Shown here one piece after another: positions 42,150 to 54,152 of a stretch of 64,000 nt of DNA. The stretch covers positions 15,106,325 to 15,170,324 of the forward strand of contig NC_133971.1 of NCBI RefSeq assembly GCF_031877795.1, read 5' to 3'. Under the pieces are notes generated by a model. It searched no databases. It was given only the letters and a program-made list of their open reading frames with translations, and was not told where the DNA came from. Position 1 is the stretch's first letter, and every line of letters begins with the position of its first letter. This DNA is from Strix aluco (Eukaryota; Chordata; Aves; Strigiformes; Strigidae). Made by a program: the position numbers and the translations under genes.

Positions 42150-45100
42150 GTCTTCAGGGTCAGGCGGGATGAGTGCCCTTGGTCTGTGCAGAGGGTCACA
42201 AAACGATGCCCTGCAGTCAGAATAACTTTAATATGAAATAACTGATATTTCTTCAGAGCTTGTTAGCAAGCATAGGCTTTCAAGTTTTACTCATTTGGCA
42301 GGGTAACTTCCATTTTTATATTTTTGTCATGTTGAAAATATCAGAATTGATTGGATGAAGTAAATGAGGCAAGATCAACTTGAATTCTTGTGTACCAAAT
42401 GGTTACATTCACTTAAGGAATTAAACTCCCATTTGAAAAAAAAATTCCATTGTTGTGGTATAAATTAAAGCTGAAGAAAGAGCAATCTAAAGCTGAGAGT
42501 AATGTTTATTTCCAGCATATCTGAAATATAATTATTTTTGGAAAGCATGTACAGATATGACCCAAAGAAATACAATATATGGCAAGGTTATAAAGGGTCA
42601 GATTTTGCTGAGTGACACTGAGGATGTTTTTGTGCAAGGTAAACATATTTACCCTGAAAAACCTTGGATTCCTTCCCAAGGACACCTCTGCCTATTTAGC
42701 AACAACAACAAAAGTAAAAGATCGCATGTAGATGTTTGTTTACATTCACTAAAGAGTAGTAGATCTTTCTGTATGTTTTAAAAACTTTGCAAAGCAGAAG
42801 ATAGAGCAATGTTCTCAGCATAAACTAGCTGATTCTCATACCAACTCTAAAGTTAGTCTGGACACTTTCATCAGGATGTTCTTACACACAGGACTTTTTT
42901 TGGAGAACAATACCTTTTAACTGCTCAATTAAATAGTCAGTCAGACATGTAGAATAATATCCAGACAAAAGAAAAAGTTCCTTATTTTTAGGGAGAGGAC
43001 CAATGTATTATTTGAGTCTAAAAATAAATATTCTAAAATTAGAGCATTGTAAGATATGGTTACACTGGAAGCTACTAAATTACAAAGGCAGGATCCTCTA
43101 GAGAATATTACTGCTTTCTTATTCTAGCTCTGTTGGTTAGACCATATTCCTGATGCAAAATATGCAAAGACTGTGTCTTTTGAGGGGACTAAGGTCAGCA
43201 TGGAGCTCCATAAATGGGAAGGAGGACAGAGTTTAGGCACAGGGCAAGAGAACTCTGCTACAAGTGTAAATTCTCTACTTCTTGTCCCCAGGATGTTGTG
43301 TCTGTCTTCCTGATGTCCTTTTCTGTCAGGCAGCTGCTTTCTTCAATGTACAATGCCATCTTCTTTTCTCTGGCTATTGTTTTGTGAATAATACATGCTG
43401 GTTAAAGACCTCAACAGCAACCTGCAACAGCATTACTGGAGTAACACCCAAACTGAACAAGCAGTTCACTACCAGTTAGTAGTGCTACTGAGCTTAATGC
43501 AATAATGCTGTAAACTTCAGGAGGTGTATCTCACAATTATATATAAATCACATTTCCAAGTTATTAATACCAATATTCTATCCCAAGAAAAAAATGGATT
43601 CAATAAAAATGACAACCACAGCATGAAAAGCTTAAATTAATGCAGGTGAAGTCTTCATATTTTGTGTTCTACCAGCTGTGCAACAATGTTCATAGCCATG
43701 TTCAGTGTACAGTTTCCACCCTCCAGATTAAAAGCCATAAAGGAAATTACCTTTAATGATACGATAGTAATACTAGTCTGCTCAAACAGCATGAATATCC
43801 TTGGTTCTGACTTTCTACCTACTGTGGTACTGTACGAATACTGGATATATAAACAGGGGAAATGCATAAGAGTAAGTTAACTTCTTTCTTCTGTATTTGG
43901 CCCTGATGGAAGATACTAGATTACTTTGCATAAGTCTGGTGTTTGGTTTCTTGTGAAAGGATACTGAAAAATGTAGATGCAGCTCAGAAACGGCAAAATA
44001 AGAATATCTCTCCAAGCAGTTACTGCAGAGTCATTCGCATCCTAGTTTAACTTGTACTAACTGGTTCATGTTACTGTTACCTATGAACAGATGGTGAAAG
44101 GCACACTTGACCATAGCTGTATGGAGTACCTAGAGACAGTATGAGTCTATTAAATCCAAGATAAAATTTGATTAAATAAGGCCAGGCATTCCTTAGTTAA
44201 GAGTATGACTGCTATCGAGACTAGGGGTGGAGCAGGGAATTAACCTTTCACACACATTCTGGGAAAAACATTTTTGTGGCAGTTTTATATACACTGAATT
44301 ACTAACACTGTAGGTTAATTCTTGTACTTCACCTGTATTAATTGCAAGACTGTATTATCTGAACATATTGAATCTTTCATCCAATTCTCCTTGTTAATTT
44401 TGTATTCAAAATGCATAGCCTCCAGAAATGGTTTAGAAATGGAATAGAACGGTATTCATTTTAATTAGTTGTTACTGAAAATATTGTTTAATTATATATT
44501 TTACATATTAAAATAACAGTACTTTCTGAGGTTTCCGCTAAGTTTTATATCACCTGATTTTTTGTTTTCTTAATGTCAAGTGGTTTAGAGGCCATGGTTG
44601 ACTTCTTGAGTCTTAAATGAAGAACCTTAACAAAAAAGAAAACAATTTAAGTTATTTGGAAGTTTCTGAAAAGATGTGTTTTGGTTTGCTGTGAAATAAT
44701 AAAATAGTATTGTGTCATGATGTAGCCAAGGTTTTTTCTAATTATGTCTTCCTACTCATGTTGCCCTTCATAAGTATATTTCTTTTACTAATTTTTTTAG
44801 GACTGAGATTTACTTAACTCAGAAAGTTTATGGGTAAGTTTAGAGGCTCATTCCATACCATCCCTATGTAGCCAATGGCTAGAAAAAGAGGGGTGATTTT
44901 TTTTTTTTTCTCACAAAAATGTTCAGAGTATCTAAATAATTCTTGTGACCTCAACTACAAATCAAAGGTGGGTTCTTTGAGTGGTAGCCAATGCCTCTCG
45001 TGTCTTTTGAGGCACCTAGCCAATATGCTTTCAGCATTCATTCAGGTATGCAGAGAGCATAGCAAGTGCCATGCCAGCTTACACTGCAAAATTTGATTTT

Positions 45101-45361
45101 TAAAGTTGATTATTGTAAAACCCTGCTTTGGTAAACTTATGAATAATCGCAGTGAACACCACTGAAGGCACGGAAGACTGATAGGGACAAAAGCTGTTGC
45201 TACTAGACTGGAAAAGAGCATTCAAATTAAAGTTGATAGCAGCTAGTTTATGGTTATGAGCTCATTCTGTATTAGGATGACAAAAAGTCTTAAAATAAAA
45301 CGTGCAGAATCCTAATGAGCTCTAAAAGGAAATTAACATTTCATTTTGAAATCTCTCCTAG

Positions 45362-45432
45362 TGAAGGAAGACCTTCCCCCAGAGTGGAACTGCTGCATAA
45401 CATAGACCCCATGTTTGTGGATGACTTCCCAT
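45362..45432 (+). CDS. ARSB: ARSB exon 6 (71 nt, residues 376-400)
   Basis: After CTCTCCTAG the exon opens with T, completing the serine codon, then E-G-R-P-S-P-R and [16 protein letters not shown]. It stops after CCA T before a GTGAGT donor, leaving the first base of C400 (human C405, a disulfide cysteine). The length of 71 nt matches the human exon bounded by c.1143 and c.1213 as I recall it. This is the last ARSB exon I can find; residues corresponding to human 405-533 must lie further downstream. Confidence 0.96.
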
Positions 45433-48400
45433 GTGAGTATGCTACTGATTGTTCATGTCTTATTAAACATATAGTTTATCTTATGAACACTCCTTGTTTT
45501 CCTTAAGTGAAGGATTTCCTTCTAGGTGAAACAAAATAGAGTCACATGCCTTCTGTTTTAAGTAAATAGCTTTAAAATACAGAAACATCATCCCCCAGGT
45601 GCTTTAAGTACTTACCGAATCATGACCAACACACACTTCCTGTTTCAGAGAGCTCTGGAGCACTGCTGAGTAATGAATAAAGTACTTTGGGACATGGAAA
45701 TGTTGAGGAGCATCCATGTGCCTGAGGTGCGCAGGGAAGTACACCACCAAAAAGCCCTACGAAACTCAGTCTTCAGTGCTCCAGATTGGCAGGTAGCTCC
45801 CAATGAGCTGCTCACCCTAACACATCTTAATACATCTATATGATATGACCTTGCAAACAGAAAACTTGAGTTTGTGAGAAGCAGACAAGTTCCAAGCCTT
45901 GTGATTGCTTTTGTTCCATAATCATGTGGGTTGGATCTTTAATGCCATAATCACATGAATTGGAGCTTAAGTTTGCCAACTCTATAGCTCTTTAAGCACC
46001 ATCTGTTTTATGATTCAATATTATTAGTTTGCTAAGGACTACAAACTTTTCAAGCAGACATTTTTTTCATACAGAATATTGGAACAGGTTCCTTCCAGTG
46101 TTTTTAAAGTGTTTCTGTATTTCATTAAATAAAAAAATAAATCCAGGCAGAGGAAAACTAATGCAGTGGGGACAGTGATCTGTGGCCTGCACGCAGATTC
46201 ACGTTGTGCTGTAGTAACTGGATAGAAAGGGGTAAGGTGGCCTTCTGCGATGCACATCTCGTTCTGTGATGCTTTTCTCAGAAGGAGCAACATTGTGCCT
46301 ATTTAGTGCTGGCTGGACAGCACTGCCTGCAAGTAGTTCCGACATGCTGATGGAATTAAGGTGTAGCTACTCCAACATCCATTTAAAGGATGCTCAGTGA
46401 ATCATAGCATTCCTGTATGACGTTATGCCCTGATGTGGTATTCTCAGGCATACTTCAGGGACCATCTTTTCCTTGTGGGAACTGCCATGACTGAGCTCAG
46501 CAGAAGCGTTTGAGTAGACAAACTCCTGATATAAATAGAAGGGGGATGAGCAGAGGAGGTTTTCAGGAGCCTAAGCTCAGAAAATACTTCCCCAGATTGC
46601 TTCCATGATGCCATGCGCTGATGATACTTCACTGCTACATAAAGCATGTCTTTACTTTTTGTGTGCATCGTGTGAGATGGGGGCAGGGAGCAGGGCAGGT
46701 GGGCAGAAGCTGTTGTAAGTGGAACTTTTATACTGGATGAGATGTGAGTTTTAAGCATTGTGAACAGTGGAAGGGGTATGCATGCCTGTAAATTTACAGT
46801 GCTTTTATGTACCTTTCAAAACTGCAATCATTAAAAACAAAAACATTGCTCTTCACCCACATGTCCTTATGCATCATAGAGGATTTCCCTGTCTCTTCTC
46901 AGCAAAGGCCTATAATTCTGGCAAGTTACTTTGTGCCACTTGTTTTGCTTTCTCCCTTAATAGCACTTTTGGTCAGGAACAGGTAGAGTTGACCTCTAAA
47001 TTAGTATGCCATACATTTTTCCTAGTTTTGATTTTATGATACCATTCTTAAAGGATTTGAGAGTAAGTAATTGTATTTCTTATAGGTTTGACAAGAGGTA
47101 TCACTGTTTTACATGCCAAAATATACATTAAACTGTGCTTTTTCAGATCACTGTTCTTTTAATTAACATACTACTTCTAATGCAACAGAACATGTTAATT
47201 TGTAGTCCACTGTTGGGGACAAGAAATCCAGCTTTCTTTGTACTTCATCTATTGTCATAACGTGCTCAATTTCTTATAAGTTAACTGGAAGTTGGAACGG
47301 TTTTGTGCTTTGCAGAATGAATCATTGTATTATTTATGACTTTGTTTTTGACCCAGCTAGTGAAATTATGCTTTGTCATATAAGGATTAAAATTTCTATT
47401 TAGCAATATAAGTTATTAGGAGTAACTGTATATGTATGTAACTCAGCTGATTTCTACTTAGTGTCTGTTTTTCATTTTTGCAGACTGAGTAATAAGTTTA
47501 GAATTAATATAAATGATGTTGGTATGGATAGATTAGGGAGGCACAAAGCTTGGAATATGTAAGTACTTCCAAATTTTCAACAATCATGACTCTCTTCATG
47601 TTTTAAAAAAAAATGTCTTAAAATAAACTGCCCATACAATATTCCTGTTACCAAGGGGATAAATTGTGTGTCACTCTGGACGCTTGCTTTTTCTTTGACT
47701 GTTAATTGTTTCTTTGTCCTAATCGTTCTGAGATCAGAGTACTCTTTTGCCTACAGTGCTAAAATATATGTAAGTAAGTTTTGCTGGGTTCTTTCTCACC
47801 TCCTCTGTAGTCTTTGGCCTTCTTTATGCCCATCTTGCCCTTGTCCTAGTCCACTTAAAAAAGCACATCACCTAAATCATCTTGTTTCAGATGAAATATT
47901 CCTATTATACCAATACTTTCTTTTTTGTAGAAATTGAATTAGAATGTAAAATAATGACTGGAAGATTAGCCAAATCTTTGGGGTTGCAGAGTACTGTGGA
48001 AGAGCAAAGAGGAAATTAAATTTTAAGGTACTGTTAAACATAATCAAAAAAACTTCCAGGATGTTGTAGCAGTTCTGAGCATATTATTATTAAGGAAGAC
48101 ACTGTACTGTTGTAGTTGTGCATACAAAGGGCATTAAGTTATTGTTGTATTCAGTGCAGGTTCAGTGCTCCTGAACTCTTGAATGCTTTTGCATATAATG
48201 TATGTGTTCTTTCAACATAATATTTTTATTTATCTTCATCTGTGTCTGAATGAACTGGTACTATGTATTTTAAGTAGCATAAACGGTGGGATGTCTCATG
48301 CAATTCACTGATTTTTTTTTTTTACTGAAGTAGGAAAACTGAGGTTTGTTCTGTTCAGATTTTTTACATCAAAATAAGCATTCCTTAGGGGAGAACTTAT

Positions 48401-50749
48401 GCAAAATGCATTAATTGATTTAGTGTCAATTCAACTGTTACAGCCAAGTATTCAACAGAATGTTAAGTTAAAGGTAGGACGTACTGTCTTGATTAAGCTA
48501 ACTACATCTTTGCTGCTGTGATCTGTTAGAACTGACCTTGACCTGCATCTTTACCACTTGTGGGGTAGCATCATACAGCTTTTCAAGTTCTCAGAGTGAG
48601 CACTGGTTTCTAAGCTCTGAGCATCAGCCAGGGTTACTCCAGCAGATCTGATGAATCTACCGATCATCATCTACTTACCCTTTTTCAGAAGCTCATGTCC
48701 AGTGGTAAATACTATAGCTCTGCAGTAATCTTGTGTCAAAGTACTGTACTTCTCTCCTATTGTTAGTACGAAACAGTATAAGAGGGAAGACACTGTAAAC
48801 TAGTTTGTCTGCAGTTTCATTTTACAAAAAACATGTTGACATGTCTTATTTCACTGACTCTTTGAAGTAATCAGCCTCTCTCAGAGGGCAGACTTCCTTC
48901 ATTCAAATATAAATCTTTCCAGGGTCTGAAACATATTGCAGTGTTTCAGACTGAAATTTCTTATTTGTCATCTTCAGTGCTATTAACGGGGTCCCTGTCT
49001 CTAACAGCAGACTTTGCCTGCAGGCTCCCTCTGACCTGTGGCAGCCCAGTGGAGTGGTTGGGGTTAAAAACAATCTTTTCTCTCAATGAACTTGATCTGG
49101 CTTGCAGTGCAGACCTACAACAATTGTGGTGGTGTAATGGAGGAGTCAGTGGAGCGAAAAACCAGGGTGGGATCTCCAAAAACTGGGATGAGGAGGGAGT
49201 GGGTTGCGGTCTTCGTAGCAAAGCCAGTCTGGTGGTGAGCTATTGCCAAGATTACCAGCCTGTCCTCTCCCTTTCTCCCATCCTTCCTCCTTCCCTTGGG
49301 TTGCATCTGGAAATCACATGGCGACAAGATGAGTCTTCTGCCTTATCAGCTTTCAGACTATTCTGGGTGGCAGGGGGAAAGAGTAGTGAAGGTTTCCACC
49401 ACATCAGCCGGCTGAATCAACTTGCCCTGTAGCTGTATGACTGGGAGTGGTGGGGGAGTCTGTGGTTGGTGGCCAATGGAGGAACAGGCCACAGGACCTG
49501 GCAGCTAAGATCAGCTCAGGCCACCAGGGAACTTCAGCCAGAGGCAGTAGTTTCATGGAGTTTAAGCTGGTGTGAGTTGCTTCTGCTACCAAAGAGGAAA
49601 TCCTGCCTCCTGCAGTGCCTCACCACCACTCCCCTCTCTCGCAGGTCACCAAAACCACTGACAGAGCCAGGCTGTGAGCCAGGTCAGGATACTGGTTCAG
49701 AATTTAATAACCCTTTTTTTTTTTTATTTCTTTGGATGTGTGTTGGATAACCAAGTGCTCATTTTGGCACAAAGGATGGGACTAGAAGGAATTTTGGGGG
49801 ACAGGTGAGACTGATTCTGTTGTCTCTGAAATTAAACCCTGAGGTTTCTGTTTCATATGTGATGAAGTGATCCAGTAGGTTTCTGCTGGGGATGTGCTTC
49901 GCTTCCTCCCCTCCCCATTCCCAGCTGCCTACTCCTGATGCTTACTTTGCGTCCATGCTGGTGCTTCTTAGATACCTCCATGGACGGATCCAACTTGCTG
50001 CCTTGGTTTTACTCTGTCAGGTAAGTTGAATCTGCTCATTGAAGGGGCTGATGGATGCCAGAGGCAGCACAAGGCAGGGGTGAGGAGAGGCAGGGGCGAG
50101 GAGGGCTGTGCGGTTGGAAATGGGGAGGCAGAGAGGGAGAGCCAACCCTTCAAGTTCTCTCTGGCTGCTCCTGGAGCCAGAGCCCCAGGGGGAAGGAGTG
50201 GAGAACCGCAGTGGTTGGACCTCGTGCTAAACCAGTCTGGTGAACTCTGCAGATGGAGCTGGACCCAGGCTGCTCAGAGGTGGTTGCTCCTCACCCTCCT
50301 TGCTAAAAGCCATCACTTTTGTCTTTCTAGTTGTTTCTTCATCACCCTGTTGGTTATTTTCAAAAGTGATGAATATATGTCTCAATTGCTGGGTCTCAGT
50401 GTAGATTTCTAATTTATTAGAGAGTTTGCAATTACATAAAAAAAGCAGGATATTGGTATGAAAGATCTGCTGTCTTCCATTTTCTGTTAGTTTTAAGAGT
50501 TTGGTGGTAAAATAGGAGAACTAAAAACAGAAAGCTAAAATTATGTTGAAACAGAGTATCATTTTCTCTGTAATGTATAGGTTAAGAAAGTCCATATAAA
50601 ATGCATAAAGTAACTTAAAAGTTGCATAAACCAAAAATCTGATTTACATGCATTGGAAAGAAAAAGAAACAAAATTGTTTTGCCCCATTTTTGTGACTTT
50701 GTCTTTAATAAAAAAAGCCAAGTTGTTGATGGTTTGGCAGCTGTGTGGG

Positions 50750-50757
50750 TGACGTCA
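50750..50757. promoter_or_regulatory. Full palindromic CRE-type site (TGACGTCA)
   Basis: An exact 8-bp match to the CREB/ATF consensus in intron 6. It contains a CpG that has survived in an AT-rich setting, but no supporting cluster of sites is seen. It may be chance. Confidence 0.25.
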
Positions 50758-51797
50758 GCTCTTCCATTGTGAAAGATCTGTTTTCTTTTAGACAGCCTTA
50801 TGGCATTTCATCAAGTTTTGGTGATTCAGCTGAATTAAAAACCAACTGGATTTAAGTCTAAATTCCCCTAACTGCTAAACCAAACATATTTCCGACCACA
50901 CAGTCATTGCTACATGGTCTATCTTGAAGCAGTATTGAAACTTTATATCCCACAGAAGGCAATTTTATTTTGAGAATCAGGACTAAATGACATGGTGAAA
51001 GGAAATATACCCTTTAATTCAGAGTTGTTAATCAGAATCTGTCAGTACACACTGTATTATTTTTTAATTCCACTTGCTAAATTTATTAATGAATTTAGTG
51101 ACTTTCACATGATCTTATAGACTACATGTGTAGCATCACTTTCTCTTCAAAAAGAATTTTAATTTCTTTAAATTAAAGATGTATTCAAAATAAATATGTT
51201 GTTGGGTGGGGTTGTTTTAGGCTGAAAAAACTTTTACCTTCATTTAAAATTCCAGACTTCACCATAAACTAAGACTTCAAAGGCATAATAAAATTGTAGA
51301 CTTCTAATTGTAGTCAATTTATTTTGAAGATATCTGTTCATAGAGGCAGACATCCAAGACAGAGAACTTGTAAAAACATTTTGGATTTTTCTCGAAACTT
51401 TTATTTGCCTTGAGCAAAACTAATCAAACTTTACACTGCTCTCCTTGACATTTGAAAAAAGGCACTAGCTCATATATTGCACTATTAATTGCCAAAATAA
51501 ATGATTGTTTATAAGGGACTAGATCTGCTATATGCAGAATGAACATATGATATATTACAATAGAGAAACCATTTCAGTTCTGGAACTGATGTATCATTCA
51601 TGGCCATTAAAATTGCATTATAATGGCTGTAGCATTATATATTATATCGGTACATATACAAAAATGATTCATCTTGTTTAAGGAATATACACTCTAGGCT
51701 CCTTTAGGCTTCATTTATTACTTATTTTGCCCAGGTTAAAGATGATTTCTGAGACTGCACGCCAGAAGTGATTTTTTCCTCAGTTTTATTACTGATG

Positions 51798-51835
51798 ATG
51801 TAGCTCGTTTAGAATTATGTAGCTGGTTTAGAATT
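51798..51835. repeat. 19-bp tandem duplication
   Basis: ATGTAGCTCGTTTAGAATT is followed immediately by ATGTAGCTGGTTTAGAATT, one mismatch. This looks like a recent slippage duplication. Confidence 0.85.
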
Positions 51836-52223
51836 ATTAAAAAAAAGAAAGTGAAAAAACAATCCCTGGTAATGGAGTTACTCAGTAGCAGCAGAAGATA
51901 TAGGTATGCATGAGTGTGCTGTGTGGACTTCGAATGGGATAAATATACTCCATGTCTGTGCCAGGCTAAGACCCAGAATCCACTCTCAGTGTCAAAGATG
52001 TGCAGAAAGGTGACCAGTATGGTTAGCTGACTGAGCTTACATAGCAACAGCTGGAATGGGAGAATGTGAAGAATGGGAAAAAAGACAGATACGTTATTTG
52101 CTTCTCTGAATTTCCATTTCTCTGCAAAACCCTTATACATATGCGTGCTGACCATCTGGACTCTGTCATCTTTTCATTACAAGAAAATCATAAATTGCAA
52201 TGACCCCCTGTAAGTTTATAAGG

Positions 52224-52510
52224 CAAGAGTTGCCAACATGACCCTGGAGCTGAGCATGGCCCTCAACCGCTTCATGCAGTGCTTTTCGTGCTGGTCTGGC
52301 AGTTTTAGCCAGAGCTCAGCTTCACTCCCTAATGGGAGGCCAGCGTTCCAACCAGCTCTGCTGCCATTCACATCAGAGATAAGTGGTGGGGTTTTTTTGG
52401 CTGTTGCTGCTTCTGGGGTGTAGCTCTTGCTGACGGGAAGTTTGGCCTGTGGTTATACATTGTCTTGGCTTTTAGCCCACCTGCATCTCGGTGTGAACTG
52501 TCCATCCCTG
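52224..52510. mobile_element. Possible degraded hAT-like DNA transposon
   Basis: The left edge CAAGAGTTGCCAAC followed by CCTGGAGCTGAGCATGGCCC resembles the terminal sequence of amniote hAT elements (CAGGGGTNGCCAAC, then a block rich in GGCC). Toward the right, TTTGGCCTGTGGTT and TGTCCATCCCTG loosely resemble the inverse. I find no matching 8-bp target duplication and the two ends pair poorly, so both identity and limits are uncertain. Confidence 0.25.
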
Positions 52511-52973
52511 CAGTATTCAATACTAAGTGTATGGGGATTGCACGTTTGGTGAGTCTCATAAATATTAATCCCCATGTTTCCTTTGGGATGTAGATAATCT
52601 CTTTTAGAATTTAGAAATGTTAAGTCACTTGATAAAGCATCTAATGCCAGTATCATGACTGGAATTCAGAAATCCCTCAGTACTACTTCTTTTTTATGCT
52701 TCATCATATACAATACCTATTTGAACATAACACTAACATTTTATATTTTTATACTGATCTTGACATAAATGTTAGATTACATTTTTCATATGAGATATCT
52801 CTGTGCTGTAAACCTGTAAAATTTTAATTGTGCAAAGGATGTTAGACTCAGGTTATACACTGCTCAGATGTCTTTACCTTGAACAACAGCGATGCAAGTG
52901 GGGTTTCAGTGTTTCATGTATAAGGCCATCTCAGCATGACTTTTGATATCTTCAGTAATTCATAAGTACTATT

Positions 52974-54152
52974 CACAGAATCACAGAATTGTCTAGGTTG
53001 GAAAAGACCTTGAAGATCATCTAGTCCAACCATTAACCTAACATTGACAGTTCCCAACTACACCATATCCCTCAGCACTATGTCGACCCGACTCTTAAAC
53101 ACCTCCAGGGATGGGGACTCCACCACCTCCCTGGGCAGCCCATTCCAATGCCTAACAACCCGTTCTGTAAAGAAATGCTTCCTAATATCCAGTCTAAACC
53201 TTCCCTGGCACTACTTGAGGCCATTCTGTCTTGTCCTATCACTTATTACTTGGTTAAAGAGACTCATCCCCAGCTCTCTGCAACCTCCTTTCAGGTAGTT
53301 GTAGAGGGCGATGAGGTCTCCCCTCAGCCTCCTCTTCTCCAGACTAAACAACCCCAGTTCCCTCAGCCGCTCCTCGTACGACATGTGCTCCAGACCCTTC
53401 ACCAGCTTCGTTGCCCTTCTCTGGACACGCTTGAGTTATTCAATGTCCTTTTTGTAGTGAGGGGCCCAAAACTGAACACAGTCATCGAGGTGTGGCCTCA
53501 CCAGTGCCGAGTACAGGGGCAAGATCCCTTCCCTGTCCCAGCTGGCCACGCTATTTCTGATGCAAGCCAGGATGCCATTGGCCTTCTTGGCCACCTGGGC
53601 ACACTGCTGGCTCCTGTTCAGCCGGCTGTCAATCAACACCCCCAGGTCCCTCTCTGACTGGCAGCTCTCCAGCCACTCCTCCCCAAGCCTGTAGCGCTGC
53701 TGGGGGTTGTTGTGGCCCACGTGCAGCACCCGGCATTTGGCCTTATTGAAACTCCTACAGTTGGCCTCAGCCCATCGCTCCAGCCTGTCCAGATCTCTCT
53801 GCAGAGCCTCCCTACCCTCGAGCAGATCAACACTCCCACCCAACTTGGTGTCATCTGCAAACTTACTGAGGGTGCACTCGATCCCCTCGTCCAGATCATC
53901 AATAAAGATGTTAAACAGGAGTGGCCCCAAAACCGAGCCCTGGGGGACACCACTCGTGACCGGCCGCCAACTGGATTTAACTCCGTTCACCACAACTCTT
54001 TGGGCCCGGCCATCCAGCCAGTTTTTCACACAGCTAAGTGTGTGCCCATCCAAGCCATGTTTCACCAGGAGAATGCTGTGAGAAATGGTGTCAAAGGCCT
54101 TACTAAAGTCAAGGTAAACAACATCCACAGCCTTTCCCTCATCCAATAAGCC
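52974..54152 (-). mobile_element. CR1 LINE, younger subfamily, 5'-truncated, antisense (about 1.2 kb)
   Basis: The 3' end on the minus strand reads through the CACAGAATCACAGAATT repeat (8-bp period) and the GGTTGGAAAAGACCTTGAAG block, then the 3'UTR and the C-terminal two thirds of reverse transcriptase, breaking off at about 54152. The tail sequence (GGTTGGAAAAGACC instead of GGTTGGAAGGGACC) marks a different CR1 subfamily from the other copies in the window. The open frame is nearly intact, which implies a more recent insertion. Confidence 0.93.
53211..54146 (-). pseudogene. CR1 ORF2 reverse transcriptase fragment, nearly intact
   Basis: A 236-codon open frame from 54146 to 53436 carries motif [10 protein letters not shown], motif [22 protein letters not shown] and an unbroken catalytic motif C FADDTKL. 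It then runs through LGVLIDSRL and [10 protein letters not shown] single in-frame TAA follows KKDIE at 53438-53436, and the same frame resumes with [27 protein letters not shown]. The 5' part of ORF2 (endonuclease and the start of the reverse transcriptase) is absent, so this is a dead-on-arrival copy. Confidence 0.92.

Larger units (their letters stand above)
38137..42222 (-). mobile_element. CR1 LINE, near full length, antisense to ARSB (about 4.1 kb)
   Basis: On the minus strand this element contains, in order, a short 5' region, ORF1 remnants, ORF2 with endonuclease and reverse transcriptase remnants, a 3'UTR and the CR1 terminal sequence (ATCATAGAATGG at its left end). Most avian CR1 copies are strongly 5'-truncated, so one that keeps ORF1 is notable. 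Both ORFs are broken by several stops and frameshifts. The right boundary is approximate (the CR1 similarity I can follow fades near 42222). No target-site duplication was seen, as expected for CR1. Confidence 0.93.

Noticed and set aside
48941..49432. Open frame containing a DESSALSAF-like string that faintly recalls the ARSB exon 7 region
   Set aside because: The strongly conserved NWKLLTGYPG block does not follow, no acceptor in the right phase precedes it, and the similarity is only a few residues.
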